Below are positions 20,293 through 31,111 of a stretch of DNA of 64,000 nucleotides, one piece after another. The stretch is from Saprospiraceae bacterium (GTDB taxonomy: Bacteria > Bacteroidota > Bacteroidia > Chitinophagales > Saprospiraceae). The stretch is taken from the NCBI GenBank assembly GCA_021299835.1, contig JAJTER010000024.1, forward strand, positions 1-64,000, given 5' to 3'. The notes beneath the pieces were generated by a model. The model ran no database searches. It was not told where the DNA came from and saw only the letters and a program-made list of their open reading frames with translations. Position numbers and translations under genes: made by a program. Position 1 is the stretch's first letter. Each line of letters starts with the position of its first letter.

Positions 20293-20843
20293 TACCTCTG
20301 CTTCAATAAAATGTTTTGTAATTTGAGTCTTGCCTTCACTAAATTTGATCTTGACGTACTTTCATTAACATCCAGTAACTGACTAATTTCTTTATGCGAA
20401 TAACCTTCAATAACGTATAAATTAAAAACGGCGCGATAGGCCGGTGTAAGCATTTGGACGGCTTCTAAAATTTCCAGTTCTGAAAAACGGCTTACTGCAT
20501 CTGCATCAAAGCTAACCACCTGATTAGCCTCGTCCATATCAGAAGTCCTCCTTCGCATATTTGACCTATAATAATCTATGGCCGTATTTACCATAATCCG
20601 TCTGATCCAGGAAACTAAAGAGGTACCAGGCTGAAAGGAGTGAATATTCCTTAATATTTTAATAAACCCCTCGTGCATAATGTCGAGAGCATCATTTTCG
20701 TTATTAGCGTATCTCATACAAACGCCCATCATGCGCGCATAATATTCTTCATAGAGCGCTTGTTGCGCCCACTTCTCTCTGCGCATGCAAGCTAAAATCA
20801 CATTTTGTTCAGCATCCCAACTACCAGGAATTACTAATTCCAT
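20292..20843 (-). CDS. ECF RNA polymerase sigma factor
   Basis: ENDALDIMHEGFIKILRNIHSFQPGTSLVSWIRRIMVNTAIDYYRSNMRR; LTPAYRAVFNLYVIEGYSHKEISQLLDVNESTSRSNLVKARLKLQ. Confidence 0.93.
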   Translation of the reverse strand: MELVIPGSWDAEQNVILACMRREKWAQQALYEEYYARMMGVCMRYANNENDALDIMHEGFIKILRNIHSFQPGTSLVSWIRRIMVNTAIDYYRSNMRRRTSDMDEANQVVSFDADAVSRFSELEILEAVQMLTPAYRAVFNLYVIEGYSHKEISQLLDVNESTSRSNLVKARLKLQNILLKQR

Positions 20844-20906
20844 AAAATAAGATTGAAAAATTGAAACTAGATACTCAATGTACTATTTTATTTAAAAAAA
20901 TACTAC

Positions 20907-21287
20907 TTATTGGGCTTGATTTTTTAGCAGTATTTCATTTTCGGCATCAAGTCGTTTAAAAAAATGAATAATTTGTTCAATTAAATATCTTTCCTGTGCT
21001 TCCGGACCTTCCACAGGACTTTTTGTAACTCTATCATAATGTGGCCATCCATCTGCATCTCTTCCTTTAAACACATAAATTCCTTGTTGACTTAATAACT
21101 CACAAATAGCAATATGCATTAAATCTTGCTTTTCCTCCTTGGTGTATGTTTTTTGCCATCGACCTAGAATTTGAATACCCACCAACAGCAAAACGGCATT
21201 AAGATCGGGAAGTTCTGGCTTATTAAAAGCATCTTTTATTTGATTTCTAATGCGTAGCCACTCAAAATTTATTTCCCATTCTTCCAT
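20907..21287 (-). CDS. Hypothetical protein, possibly co-transcribed with metH
   Basis: 126-aa ORF abutting metH (starts 2 nt from its stop); no recognised domain. Confidence 0.55.
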   Translation of the reverse strand: MEEWEINFEWLRIRNQIKDAFNKPELPDLNAVLLLVGIQILGRWQKTYTKEEKQDLMHIAICELLSQQGIYVFKGRDADGWPHYDRVTKSPVEGPEAQERYLIEQIIHFFKRLDAENEILLKNQAQ

Positions 21288-21288
21288 A

Positions 21289-24200
21289 TTAGTTGTTATA
21301 ATTTAGATTTGGAGAAAGCCATCTTTCAATAACCTCCAAAGACATATTTTTTCTTTCTGCATAATTTTCCACCTGATCTTTAGAAATCTGACCAACGCCA
21401 AAATAGGTAGAGGCAGGATTTGAAAAATACCAACCGCTTACTGAGGCAGCGGGATACATAGCAAAACTTTCGGTCAAAATAATACCTGTTCTTTTTTCTA
21501 CTTCAAGGAGTTCCCACAACTTATCTTTTTCAGTATGATCCGGGCAAGCAGGATAACCAGGAGCGGGTCTTATACCCTGAAAATTTTCTTTTAATAAATC
21601 GACGGTAGAATGATTTTCATCTTTAGCATACGCCCAGGTATCCATTCTTACCCATTCGTGTAATTTTTCAGCCAGAGCTTCTGCTAATCTATCGGCCAGC
21701 GCTTTAAGTAAAATAGATTGATAATCATCTAAATTCTCCAGAAAATAGGTATCCATTTTCTCAATATTAAAGCCTGCGGAAACAGCAAAAGATCCAATAA
21801 AATCGGGTTTACCTACTGGAGCAATGAAGTCGGACAGCGATCTATTGGGTTGTCCGGGTGCTTTTTTAAGTTGTTGCCTCAAGCACTGCAAGCGCATTTT
21901 TTCAGTGGTTCTCTCTTCATCTGCATAGATAATAATATCATCTTCAGTTCCTTGATTTGCGGGAAAAATACCCCAAACGGCTCTGGCCTCGAGCCATTTT
22001 TCATCAACTATTTTTTTGAGCATAGCATTTGCTTCGACAAAAAGTTTCGTTGCCTCCTCCCCTACGACAGCATCTGTGAGAATATCGGGATATTTACCCG
22101 CCAGTTCCCAAGAGCTAAAGAAGGGTGTCCAATCGATATAAGGAACTAATTCTTCCAAAGGAAAAGGAATTTTTTCCTGTATTCCAATCTTGTCCGGCAC
22201 AGGAGGGGTGTAAGTGGCCCAATCCATGGTCCATTTATTTTTCCTGGCATCTGCAATAGGTAGAAATTGTTTTACCTGTTCTCTCCCTACTCTTTGCTCC
22301 CTAATTCTATTATTTTCAGCTCTGACATCTAAAATGAAATTACTGCTAACATCTCCTTGTTCGCTAAGTAAATTACTCACTACGCCCACAGCACGAGACG
22401 CGTCTAATACATGAACAACAGAGCCCTTATATTTAGGTTCTATTTTTACCGCAGTATGGGTTCGACTGGTTGTTGCGCCACCAATCAACAAGGGAATAGT
22501 AAATCCAAGACGCTGCATTTCACTGGCAAGATGAACCATTTCATCTAAAGAAGGGGTAATGAGACCTGACAATCCAATAACATCAACTTTTTCCTCTTTT
22601 GCTCTTTGCAGTATTTTATCAGCGGGCACCATAACTCCGAGATCTACAATATCATAATCGTTACAACCGAGGACAACGCCAACTATATTTTTACCAATAT
22701 CATGCACATCTCCCTTAACCGTCGCGAGCAAAATTTTACCCTTTGCCCTACTATTTTCATTTTTATTTGCTTCAATATATGGCGTAAGCCAGGCAACAGC
22801 CTTTTTCATTACCCGGGCACTTTTAACTACTTGCGGAAGAAACATTTTACCTTCACCAAATAAGTCACCGACATAATTCATGCCATCCATCAAAGGGCCT
22901 TCAATAACAGACAAAGGTTCAGCTACTTGCGTTCGTGCCTCTTCAACATCCTCGTCAATATAGTCTGTAATTCCCTTTACTAAGGCATATTTAAGTCTTT
23001 CATTTACGGATTGATTTCTCCAGGAGAGATCTTTCTGAATCGACTTTCCTGCATCACCTCTAAGGGATACGGCCAGGTCAGTTAATCGTTCTGTGGCATC
23101 GGCTCTTCTGTTAAAAAGAACATCTTCCACCTTTTCAAGTAAATCGGGTTCAATATTGGAATAAATATCCATCATCCCGGCATTTACAATCCCCATATCC
23201 ATACCTGCACGAACGGCGTGATAGAGAAATGCGGTATGCATTGCCTCCCTGACCACTTCATTTCCTCTGAAGGAGAAAGAAATATTACTTACTCCGCCAC
23301 TCACTTTAGCACCTGGGCAAAGTTTTTTTATCTGTCGGGTAGCTTCAATAAAATGTATCGCATAATCATTATGTTCCTCAATACCCGTAGCTACGGCAAA
23401 AATATTTGGATCAAAGATGATATCTTCGGGAATGAATCCTACCTTTTGGATAAGCAAATCGTAGGCCCTTTTGCAAATGCTTACCTTTCGTTCCACTGTA
23501 TCGGCCTGACCCACTTCATCGAAAGCCATAACTACAGCTGCCGCGCCATAACGACGAACCAATTTAGCTTGTTTTAAAAATGCTTCTTCTCCTTCTTTTA
23601 ATGAGATTGAGTTTACGATACATTTACCCTGAACACATTTTAAACCGGCCTCAATGACAGAAAACTTTGAAGAATCAATCATTATGGGAAGCTTTGCGAT
23701 ATCGGGTTCGGACATAACAAGATTTAAAAATTCCACCATAGCTTGTTCCGAATCGAGCAAACCTTCATCCATATTTATATCAATAATCTGGGCACCCCCT
23801 TCCACTTGTTGTTGAGCGACTTTAAGAGCTTCCGTGTAATTTTTCTCCCGAATTAATCTTGCAAATTGTTTGGAACCAGTAACATTTGTCCTTTCACCTA
23901 CGTTTACGAAATTTGTTTCGGGGCGAATAACCAGAGGTTCCAGACCACTAAGGGTAGTAAAATGGTATTTACAAAACCAGAAGAAGCAAATTCTTTTATA
24001 TACTGTTGCATTTCAGAAGCCCCCTGATCATATTCCCCAAACTCGTTTGGCAAACCTGCGTTAGGATAGGCGGAGATATAACAGTCTGCAATATCAGATA
24101 ATTCCTGAAGATAGGGTCTCATTTCCGTCGCTCCCAACGCACAATTTAACCCAACACTCAAAATTGGAATATGGTTAATGGAGGCCCAGAAAGCGCCAAC

Positions 24201-24872
24201 GGTTTGCCCTGAGAGGGTTCTTCCGCTCGCATCGGTGATGGTACCGGATATCATAACAGGAAGACGATCGCCTACCTCCTCAAATAATTCTTCAATGGCA
24301 AAGAGGGCAGCTTTTGCATTAAGGGTATCAAAGATGGTTTCCACGATGAGTGCATCACAACCACCGTCCATTAATCCTTTTGCCTGTTCGTAATATGCCT
24401 CTTTAAGTTCGTCAAAAGACACCCCCCTGAAACCAGGGTTATTTACATCCGGAGAAAGCGAAGCTGTTTTATTAGTTGGACCAATAGCCCCGGCAACAAA
24501 ACGAGGCTTTTCAGGAGTTTTTAGATTAAATTCATCTGCGGCCTTTCTGGCTATTTTTGCAGCTTCAAGATTCATTTCGTAAGCCAGGCTTTCCAAATGA
24601 TAATCGGCCTGGGCTATTTTTGTAGCTCCGAAGGTATTTGTTTCCAATATATCGGCACCGGCCTCGAGATAGGCAAGATGAATAGCTTCAATTATATGGG
24701 GCTGGGTAAAAACAAGGATTTCATTATTACCTTGAATATCATAAGCATGATTTGCAAATCGGGTACCCCGATAATCCTTTTCCGTTAGTTTATACTGCTG
24801 TATCATTGTGCCCATGGCACCATCAATAACTAGAATACGGTCTTTAAGTAAAGCTTCAAGCCTAATATTCAT
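21289..24872 (-). pseudogene. metH: Cobalamin-dependent methionine synthase interrupted by an internal deletion/frameshift (ORFs 23904..24872 and 21289..23805)
   Basis: 5' fragment: homocysteine domain ([12 protein letters not shown]...[14 protein letters not shown]); 3' fragment: pterin-binding, B12-binding ([29 protein letters not shown]) and activation domains. Frame changes near 23955-23972. Confidence 0.9.
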
Positions 24873-24970
24873 TTTCTATTTTAATTTGATGAAAAATTCA
24901 ATACCCAAAGGTATAAGAAAAGTATGTAAACTTATAATTTGTCAAAGGGTCCACAATTTTTTAAAATAAA

Positions 24971-24998
24971 AAAAGCCTCCAATGAGGAAGCTTTTTTT
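24971..24998. terminator. Intrinsic terminator downstream of the Hyi-like gene
   Basis: aaaagcctccaatgaggaagcttttttt. Confidence 0.65.
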
Positions 24999-25022
24999 AA
25001 AATATTTTACTAGTTTTTAAAA

Positions 25023-25778
25023 TTAAACGGTACAAATTTCCTTTGCTCTTCGCAAACTCTCCAGGGGTTTACCTGAAGTAGGTATAAATTCTTGTCCTAA
25101 AAAGCCATCATAACCCGTTCCCTTTATGGTTTTAATGATATGAGGATAGTAAAGTTCCTGGCTTTCATCGATTTCATTTCTGCCTGGTAGACCCGCTGTA
25201 TGATAATGGCCAATCACCTCATGATATTTCAGGATATTATTACTAATATTTCCCTCCATCACCTGAGCGTGATAAATATCATACAATAATTTAAAGTTCG
25301 GCGAGCCCAATTTTTGTACTAAAGCTGCACCCCAGGCGGTATGATCGCATTGATAATCGGCATGATCGATATAACTATTCAACAGTTCAATAACTATCTT
25401 GACACCGTATTTTTCAGCTTCCTTAGTCACCATTTCCAGACCTCTTGCACAATTTTCAAGTCCTTGTTCGTCCGAAATACCATTTCTATTTCCAGAAAAA
25501 CAAATAACGGAAGGAATACCATTTTCACTTGCCTGCCTGATAAACCTCGCATAATTCTCTTGAAGGAAGGCATGATTTTTAGGATCATTAAATCCTTTAG
25601 AAATATTACAAAAGCTATCCATACCAACGGCACAAGTAAGACCTGCATCTTTGACGACCTTCCAATCGGCAGGACCTAAAATTTCTACCGATTCAAAACC
25701 CAAAGCTTTGACTTCTTTACAAAACTCGGGTAAGGTATAAAAGGCGCGAAAACACCAGTAACAAACAGAATGTTTCAT
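25023..25778 (-). CDS. Hydroxypyruvate isomerase / sugar phosphate isomerase-epimerase-like TIM barrel protein
   Basis: KHSVCYWCFRAFYTLPEFCKEVKALGFESVEIL...IELLNSY..HADYQCDHTAWGAALVQKLGSPNFKLLYDIYHAQVMEGN. Confidence 0.85.
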   Translation of the reverse strand: MKHSVCYWCFRAFYTLPEFCKEVKALGFESVEILGPADWKVVKDAGLTCAVGMDSFCNISKGFNDPKNHAFLQENYARFIRQASENGIPSVICFSGNRNGISDEQGLENCARGLEMVTKEAEKYGVKIVIELLNSYIDHADYQCDHTAWGAALVQKLGSPNFKLLYDIYHAQVMEGNISNNILKYHEVIGHYHTAGLPGRNEIDESQELYYPHIIKTIKGTGYDGFLGQEFIPTSGKPLESLRRAKEICTV

Positions 25779-25834
25779 AAGACGGAACGATTAAAATGAC
25801 TAAAAACAATAACAAAAAGATTTAATAAAAATAA

Positions 25835-26458
25835 TCAGACGGGCGCATAAGCCATACCTTTTGTATCTGCTAAGGGAGTACAACCTTTAAAAACACCTGG
25901 AATAGGGTCATACACCAGTACTTCGGTACAAAGTTGTTCATTAGCGAAATAACCTTTATATATGGTATCCTTCAGCATCATAAAAAACTGATGAGAAGGT
26001 AAAGGTTTAGCACCGACAGGAAGCAATTTAACGGCTTCTCTAATTTCAGTATTCAGCGCGTTTAAATAATCAGTACGTTCTGATTCCACAAGAGCGACGA
26101 AAGATTTACCCATTTTTTCCTTCACCTTGACATCAAAATTATCAAGACCATTTAAAAAGAGTTGTTTTGTGTCTGGAGCAGCCCAATCTGAAAGAAGTAA
26201 ATCTACAAATCTATCGACACCCAATTCTGAAGCAGAGGGCGTTTTTGTTTTAGGCAGCATAGTATCAGCAATCAAAGTAACCCAGGCAAACTGTTCTGCA
26301 GTTAGCGCGGAGGGAACCCAATTATCTTTTTCTTTACCCTCTGATGGGGCGTTTTCATTATTAGGTTTACAAGACGATACCAATCCAGCTAAGGATCCGG
26401 TGGCGGCTGTAAATCCAATAACCATCCCTGTATATTTTAAAAGATCACGACGTTGCAT
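25835..26458 (-). CDS. Gluconate 2-dehydrogenase subunit 3 family protein
   Basis: Tat/lipoprotein-like leader; LTAEQFAWVTLIADTMLPKTKTPSASELGVDRFVDLLLSDW; FFMMLKDTIYKGYF. Confidence 0.85.
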   Translation of the reverse strand: MQRRDLLKYTGMVIGFTAATGSLAGLVSSCKPNNENAPSEGKEKDNWVPSALTAEQFAWVTLIADTMLPKTKTPSASELGVDRFVDLLLSDWAAPDTKQLFLNGLDNFDVKVKEKMGKSFVALVESERTDYLNALNTEIREAVKLLPVGAKPLPSHQFFMMLKDTIYKGYFANEQLCTEVLVYDPIPGVFKGCTPLADTKGMAYAPV

Positions 26459-26476
26459 AGTGGCTATTATAAAGGT

Positions 26477-28204
26477 TTACAGATTGTTATTTTTCATTTG
26501 TTTAACGGCATAATCAACCGCTCTGGCTGTTAAAGCCATATAGGTTAACGATGGATTAACGCAAGCGGCAGAGGTCATACAAGCGCCATCGGTCACGAAA
26601 ACATTAGACACCTGATGCATTTGATTCCATTTATTGAGAATAGATGTTTTTGGGTCATTTCCCATTCTGGCCGTTCCCATTTCATGAATACCCAAACCGA
26701 GAGAATAACCATCGTCGTAGGTGGTAATATCTTTTAATCCGGCAGCTTCCAGCATTTCCGCTGCAGCATTCATCATATCGAGACGCATAATTTTTTCATT
26801 CGTCTTAATGCCTGCGTCAAATTTGAGGACTGGAAGGCCCCATTTATCTAAGCGGCTGTAATCGAGTTCGACTTTATTCTCATGATAAGGCAGTGTTTCT
26901 CCAAAGCCGAGTAAATTCATAGACCATGGTCCTGGCTCAGAGAGTTGATCTTTAGATTGAGCACCCATTAGGAAGGCTTCTTCTGCTACTAAAGCGCCGA
27001 AACTTTGCCTTCCGCCACCGCCCTGATAACCATAACCCCTTATAAAGTCCCTTCTTTTGGTTGCATTGTCAATATTTCTGAACCTTGGTACATATATTCC
27101 ATTAGGTCGTCTGCCTTTAAAATATTTATCGCCAAATAGTTCAGATTTAGCTCTGGCACCTGCTCTAAAATGGTGATCCATGATATTATGTCCAAGCTCA
27201 CCGCTTAGATTTCCCAAACCATTTGGATGAGAATCGTACCTTGAATTCAATAGAATATGGGTAGTTCCTAACGCAGAAGCACAACAGAAAATCACTTTAG
27301 CAAAAAACTCATGTACTTCCATGGTTTCCGCATCGATAATACGCACCCCTACTGCCTTTTGTGTTTTTTCATCCAAAATGATATTTTGAACAATAGAATG
27401 GGGTCTGAGTGTCATATTTCCAGTAGCTTCGGCAGCGGGCAAAGCGGCAGCATTGGAACTATAGTAAGCACCATAAGGACACCCTCTAATGCAGCGATTT
27501 CTGGACAAACACTGACCTCTTGTTCCATGATACTCAGGATTTGGCTGCGTAAGATGAGCCGTTCTGCCTATCGTTATGCGACGTTCAGGATATTTAGCTT
27601 CTGATTTTTCCTTTACAAATTCTTCTATACAATTAAACTCCATGGGCGGCAAAAACTCACCGTCAGGAAGCTGATGCAAGCCTTCTTTTTGACCACTTAC
27701 CCCAATATATCGCTCAACATAATCATACCAGGGAGCGATATCAGCATATCTGATTGGCCAATCTACTGCAATACCGTCTTTTGCATTAGCCTCAAAGTCA
27801 AGGTCACTCCATCGGTAACTTTGTCTTCCCCACATGATGGAACGTCCGCCCACATGGTATCCCCTCATCCAATCGAAGCGTTGAACTTCAGTATAAGGTT
27901 GTTCAGAATCTTTAACAAAAAAGTGTTTCGTAGATTCTTTTATGGTATACCCTGTTCTAGATTGGTTGAAATAATGTTCTTTCACTTCAGCTTCAGGCAC
28001 ATTATCCCCATTAGGTAATTCCCAGGGATCGAGAGAGGCTGTTGGATAATCTACCACATGTTTGACATCTCTACCCCTTTCGAGGACGAGCGTTTTAAGT
28101 CCTTTTTCACAGAGTTCTTTGGCGGCAAAACCTCCACTAATCCCTGATCCGATGACAATGGCATCATAAGTGACTTCTTTTTTACCTTCAGTGTTTACGT
28201 ACAT
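26477..28204 (-). CDS. GMC family FAD-dependent oxidoreductase (with Cys motif)
   Basis: DAIVIGSGISGGFAAKELCEKGLKTLVLERG; C-terminal HEMGTARMGNDPKTSILN; CLSRNRCIRGCPYG. Confidence 0.93.
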   Translation of the reverse strand: MYVNTEGKKEVTYDAIVIGSGISGGFAAKELCEKGLKTLVLERGRDVKHVVDYPTASLDPWELPNGDNVPEAEVKEHYFNQSRTGYTIKESTKHFFVKDSEQPYTEVQRFDWMRGYHVGGRSIMWGRQSYRWSDLDFEANAKDGIAVDWPIRYADIAPWYDYVERYIGVSGQKEGLHQLPDGEFLPPMEFNCIEEFVKEKSEAKYPERRITIGRTAHLTQPNPEYHGTRGQCLSRNRCIRGCPYGAYYSSNAAALPAAEATGNMTLRPHSIVQNIILDEKTQKAVGVRIIDAETMEVHEFFAKVIFCCASALGTTHILLNSRYDSHPNGLGNLSGELGHNIMDHHFRAGARAKSELFGDKYFKGRRPNGIYVPRFRNIDNATKRRDFIRGYGYQGGGGRQSFGALVAEEAFLMGAQSKDQLSEPGPWSMNLLGFGETLPYHENKVELDYSRLDKWGLPVLKFDAGIKTNEKIMRLDMMNAAAEMLEAAGLKDITTYDDGYSLGLGIHEMGTARMGNDPKTSILNKWNQMHQVSNVFVTDGACMTSAACVNPSLTYMALTARAVDYAVKQMKNNNL

Positions 28205-28382
28205 TGTTGCTTTATGAAAATTTATTGAGTGATAAACCTAAATTTAGGGTATTTTAATTATAAAAAAAACCTAATCCTAAAATTTTATTAATTATCATAA
28301 AATTTTGGGTAAATATCCTTCAATAGTTCTAAATTTGGGCGAAATTTAAAAAACCAAAGCATAGACTAAATAACCAACGATT

Positions 28383-30588
28383 ATGCCATTTGATATTAAT
28401 ATGATTGAAGCCTGGTATGCTGCATTACCACAACGCATTGCTGACGCAAGAAAAGTACTTGGAAGACCACTAAATCTTACCGAAAAAATACTTTATGCCC
28501 ATCTTCATAATGCTTCACCTTTAAAAGGTTATCAAAAAGGTAAAGATTATGTATTTTTTGCTCCTGACCGCGTGGCCATGCAAGATGCCACCGCACAAAT
28601 GGCTCTCCTACAATTTATGACTTGTGGAATGCCCAATACTGCGGTTCCGACCACTGTTCATTGTGATCATTTGATTCAGGCCGAGGTTGGTTCTGCTGAA
28701 GATTTAAGCACGGCGCTACGCGAAAATGATGAGGTTTACCAATTTTTAGCGGACGTTTCTATTAAATATGGTATAGGTTTCTGGAAACCAGGCGCGGGTA
28801 TTATTCACCAGATTGTTCTTGAAAACTATGCTTTTCCAGGTGGAATGATGATTGGTACTGACTCTCATACGCCAAATGCAGGTGGATTAGGTATGGTGGC
28901 CATCGGAGTTGGTGGAGCTGACGCTGTGGACGTTATGGTGGGCATGCCCTGGGAATTAAAAATGCCAAAAGTTATTGGTGTTAAACTAACAGGTAAACTA
29001 AACGGCTGGACCTCTCCAAAAGATGTTATTTTAAAGGTAGCGGGCATTCTTACCGTTAAAGGTGGAACAGGTGCTATTGTTGAATATTTTGGACCCGGTG
29101 CGGAATCTCTTTCTTGTACAGGAAAAGGTACCATTTGTAATATGGGAGCTGAAATTGGCGCTACTACGTCAACTTTCGGTTATGATGACTCAATGAGCAG
29201 ATATCTTAAGGCTACCGGAAGAACCGATATTGCCGCTTTAGCTGATAAGGTTGCCGAACATTTAACCGGTGACGAAGCTTGTTACGCAAATCCTGCGGAC
29301 TATTTCGACCAGGTTATAGAGATTGATTTAAATACGCTGGAACCACATATTAACGGTCCTTATACGCCCGATTTGGCCTGGCCAATTTCTCAGTTTGCTC
29401 AAGCAGTAAGAGATAATGGTTATCCAGCAAAATTAGAAGTTGGCTTAATCGGCTCTTGTACCAATTCTTCTTACGAAGATTTAGACAGAGCTGCCTCCGT
29501 GGCAAGACAGGCAGGTGAAAAAAATATTAAAGCGAAAGCAGAATTTACCATAACGCCTGGTTCTGAACTTATCAGATACACGGTAAATCGCGATGGTCAG
29601 CTGGCCGATTTTGAAAAAATTGGTGGTGTGGTTATGGCTAATGCTTGTGGACCATGTATCGGACAATGGGCAAGACACACAGACGATCCAACGAGAGCCA
29701 ATTCTATCATTACCTCATTTAATCGTAATTTTTCTAAACGAAATGATGGTAATCCTCAAACAAGAGCCTTCGTTGCTTCTCCTGAAATTGTTACCGCACT
29801 AACCATAGCCGGTGATTTGACTTTCAATCCGTTAACAGATACTTTGTTGAATGAAGATGGTGTGGCTGTTAAATTAGATCCACCAAGTGGCGATGAATTA
29901 CCAACAAATGGTTTCGCCGTTGAAGATGCTGGTTATGTCGCTCCCGCTGCTAACGGCAATGAGGTAACTATTTCTGTAAGCCCTGCATCAGAAAGATTAC
30001 AACTTTTATCTCCTTTCACCCCTATTCAGGCCGAACACCTGAAGGGTATGCGTATCCTGATTAAAGCAAAGGGAAAATGTACCACAGATCATATTTCTAT
30101 GGCAGGACCCTGGTTAACTTATCGCGGACATTTACAGAATATTGCTAAAAATACGTTCATTAGTGCCATTAACGCCTTTAATGGTGAAACAAATAAGGTG
30201 ATAAACTTTATTAAAAATGAGTGAGGAAAATTATGGTGAGGGTTCTTCCAGGGAACATGCAGCCATGCAGCCAAGATTTCTTGGCGTGAGGGCCGTGATT
30301 GTTAAATCATTCGCCAGGATTCATGAAACCAATTTGAAAAAACAAGGTATGCTCGGCTTAACTTTCGCAGATGCCGCCGATTATGAAAAAATCCGTCAGG
30401 ATGATTTAATTAATATCGAGGGTTTCGATACCATGACGCCTGGAACTCCGCTGACTTTAGTACTTCATCATTCCGACGGCAGCAGAGATTCTTTCAATGT
30501 AAATCATACTTACAATCAACAACAAATCGAATGGGTGCAAGCAGGTTCGGCCTTAAATAAAATAAGGACGACCTTACTTTCTGCCTAA
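28383..30588 (+). pseudogene. acnA: Aconitate hydratase interrupted by an internal deletion/frameshift (ORFs 28383..30224 and 30217..30588)
   Basis: 5' fragment: [48 protein letters not shown]; 3' fragment: [42 protein letters not shown]. Frame changes near 30219-30226. Confidence 0.9.
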
Positions 30589-30611
30589 ATAGATTGTTAA
30601 ATAAATGTATG

Positions 30612-30650
30612 GGGAAATCATCCGTTTTTCGAGTGATTTCCCTCTTTTTT
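30612..30650 (+). terminator. Intrinsic terminator after aconitase
   Basis: gggaaatca...tgatttccc followed by tctttttttt. Confidence 0.75.
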
Positions 30651-30653
30651 TTG

Positions 30654-31016
30654 TCAGGGAATCACCTCTATAGCATAAGAAACCTTCGGGGGTGCATCAT
30701 AAAGAAAACATTGAATACAATCATTTTGCGTTAGGGAAATGATTTTAAATTGAAATGTCTTACCCATTTCCAGATTCACTTTACAAATATTTTCCACCTT
30801 AAAAACATTATCATACTTCTGCACACTTGCTGACATTTCGTCCATCCAACCGTCCTCACCGTATTTTTCTGCATTTTTAATCTGTACAACCGTTGAGGCA
30901 CAAGTTACCCTAATAACTTCCCCTTTTAAAATAGATTCGTCCAGCAAATCGTTTTTTTCACAGCCAAAGAAGAGCTGAGGAACGATAAATAAAAAAAATA
31001 ATAATCCCTTTTTCAT
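30654..31016 (-). CDS. Hypothetical lipoprotein
   Basis: MKKGLLFFLFIVPQLFFGCEKN lipobox. Confidence 0.65.
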   Translation of the reverse strand: MKKGLLFFLFIVPQLFFGCEKNDLLDESILKGEVIRVTCASTVVQIKNAEKYGEDGWMDEMSASVQKYDNVFKVENICKVNLEMGKTFQFKIISLTQNDCIQCFLYDAPPKVSYAIEVIP

Positions 31017-31111
31017 CTTAAATCTTTTGTTAAAAACGAAAAAACTGTAAATAAAATTGTAAATAGCAATGCAATAGAATAGGTCAACTTACTATAAAAA
31101 TTTTATAAAAT

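Noticed and set aside
21850-24788. Plus-strand ORFs under metH (e.g. 23218..23577, 119 aa)
   Set aside because: Antisense shadow ORFs of a conserved gene.
24873-24970. Possible SAM or cobalamin riboswitch upstream of metH
   Set aside because: Only ~100 nt between the upstream terminator and the start; no conserved B12-box or SAM-I core seen.
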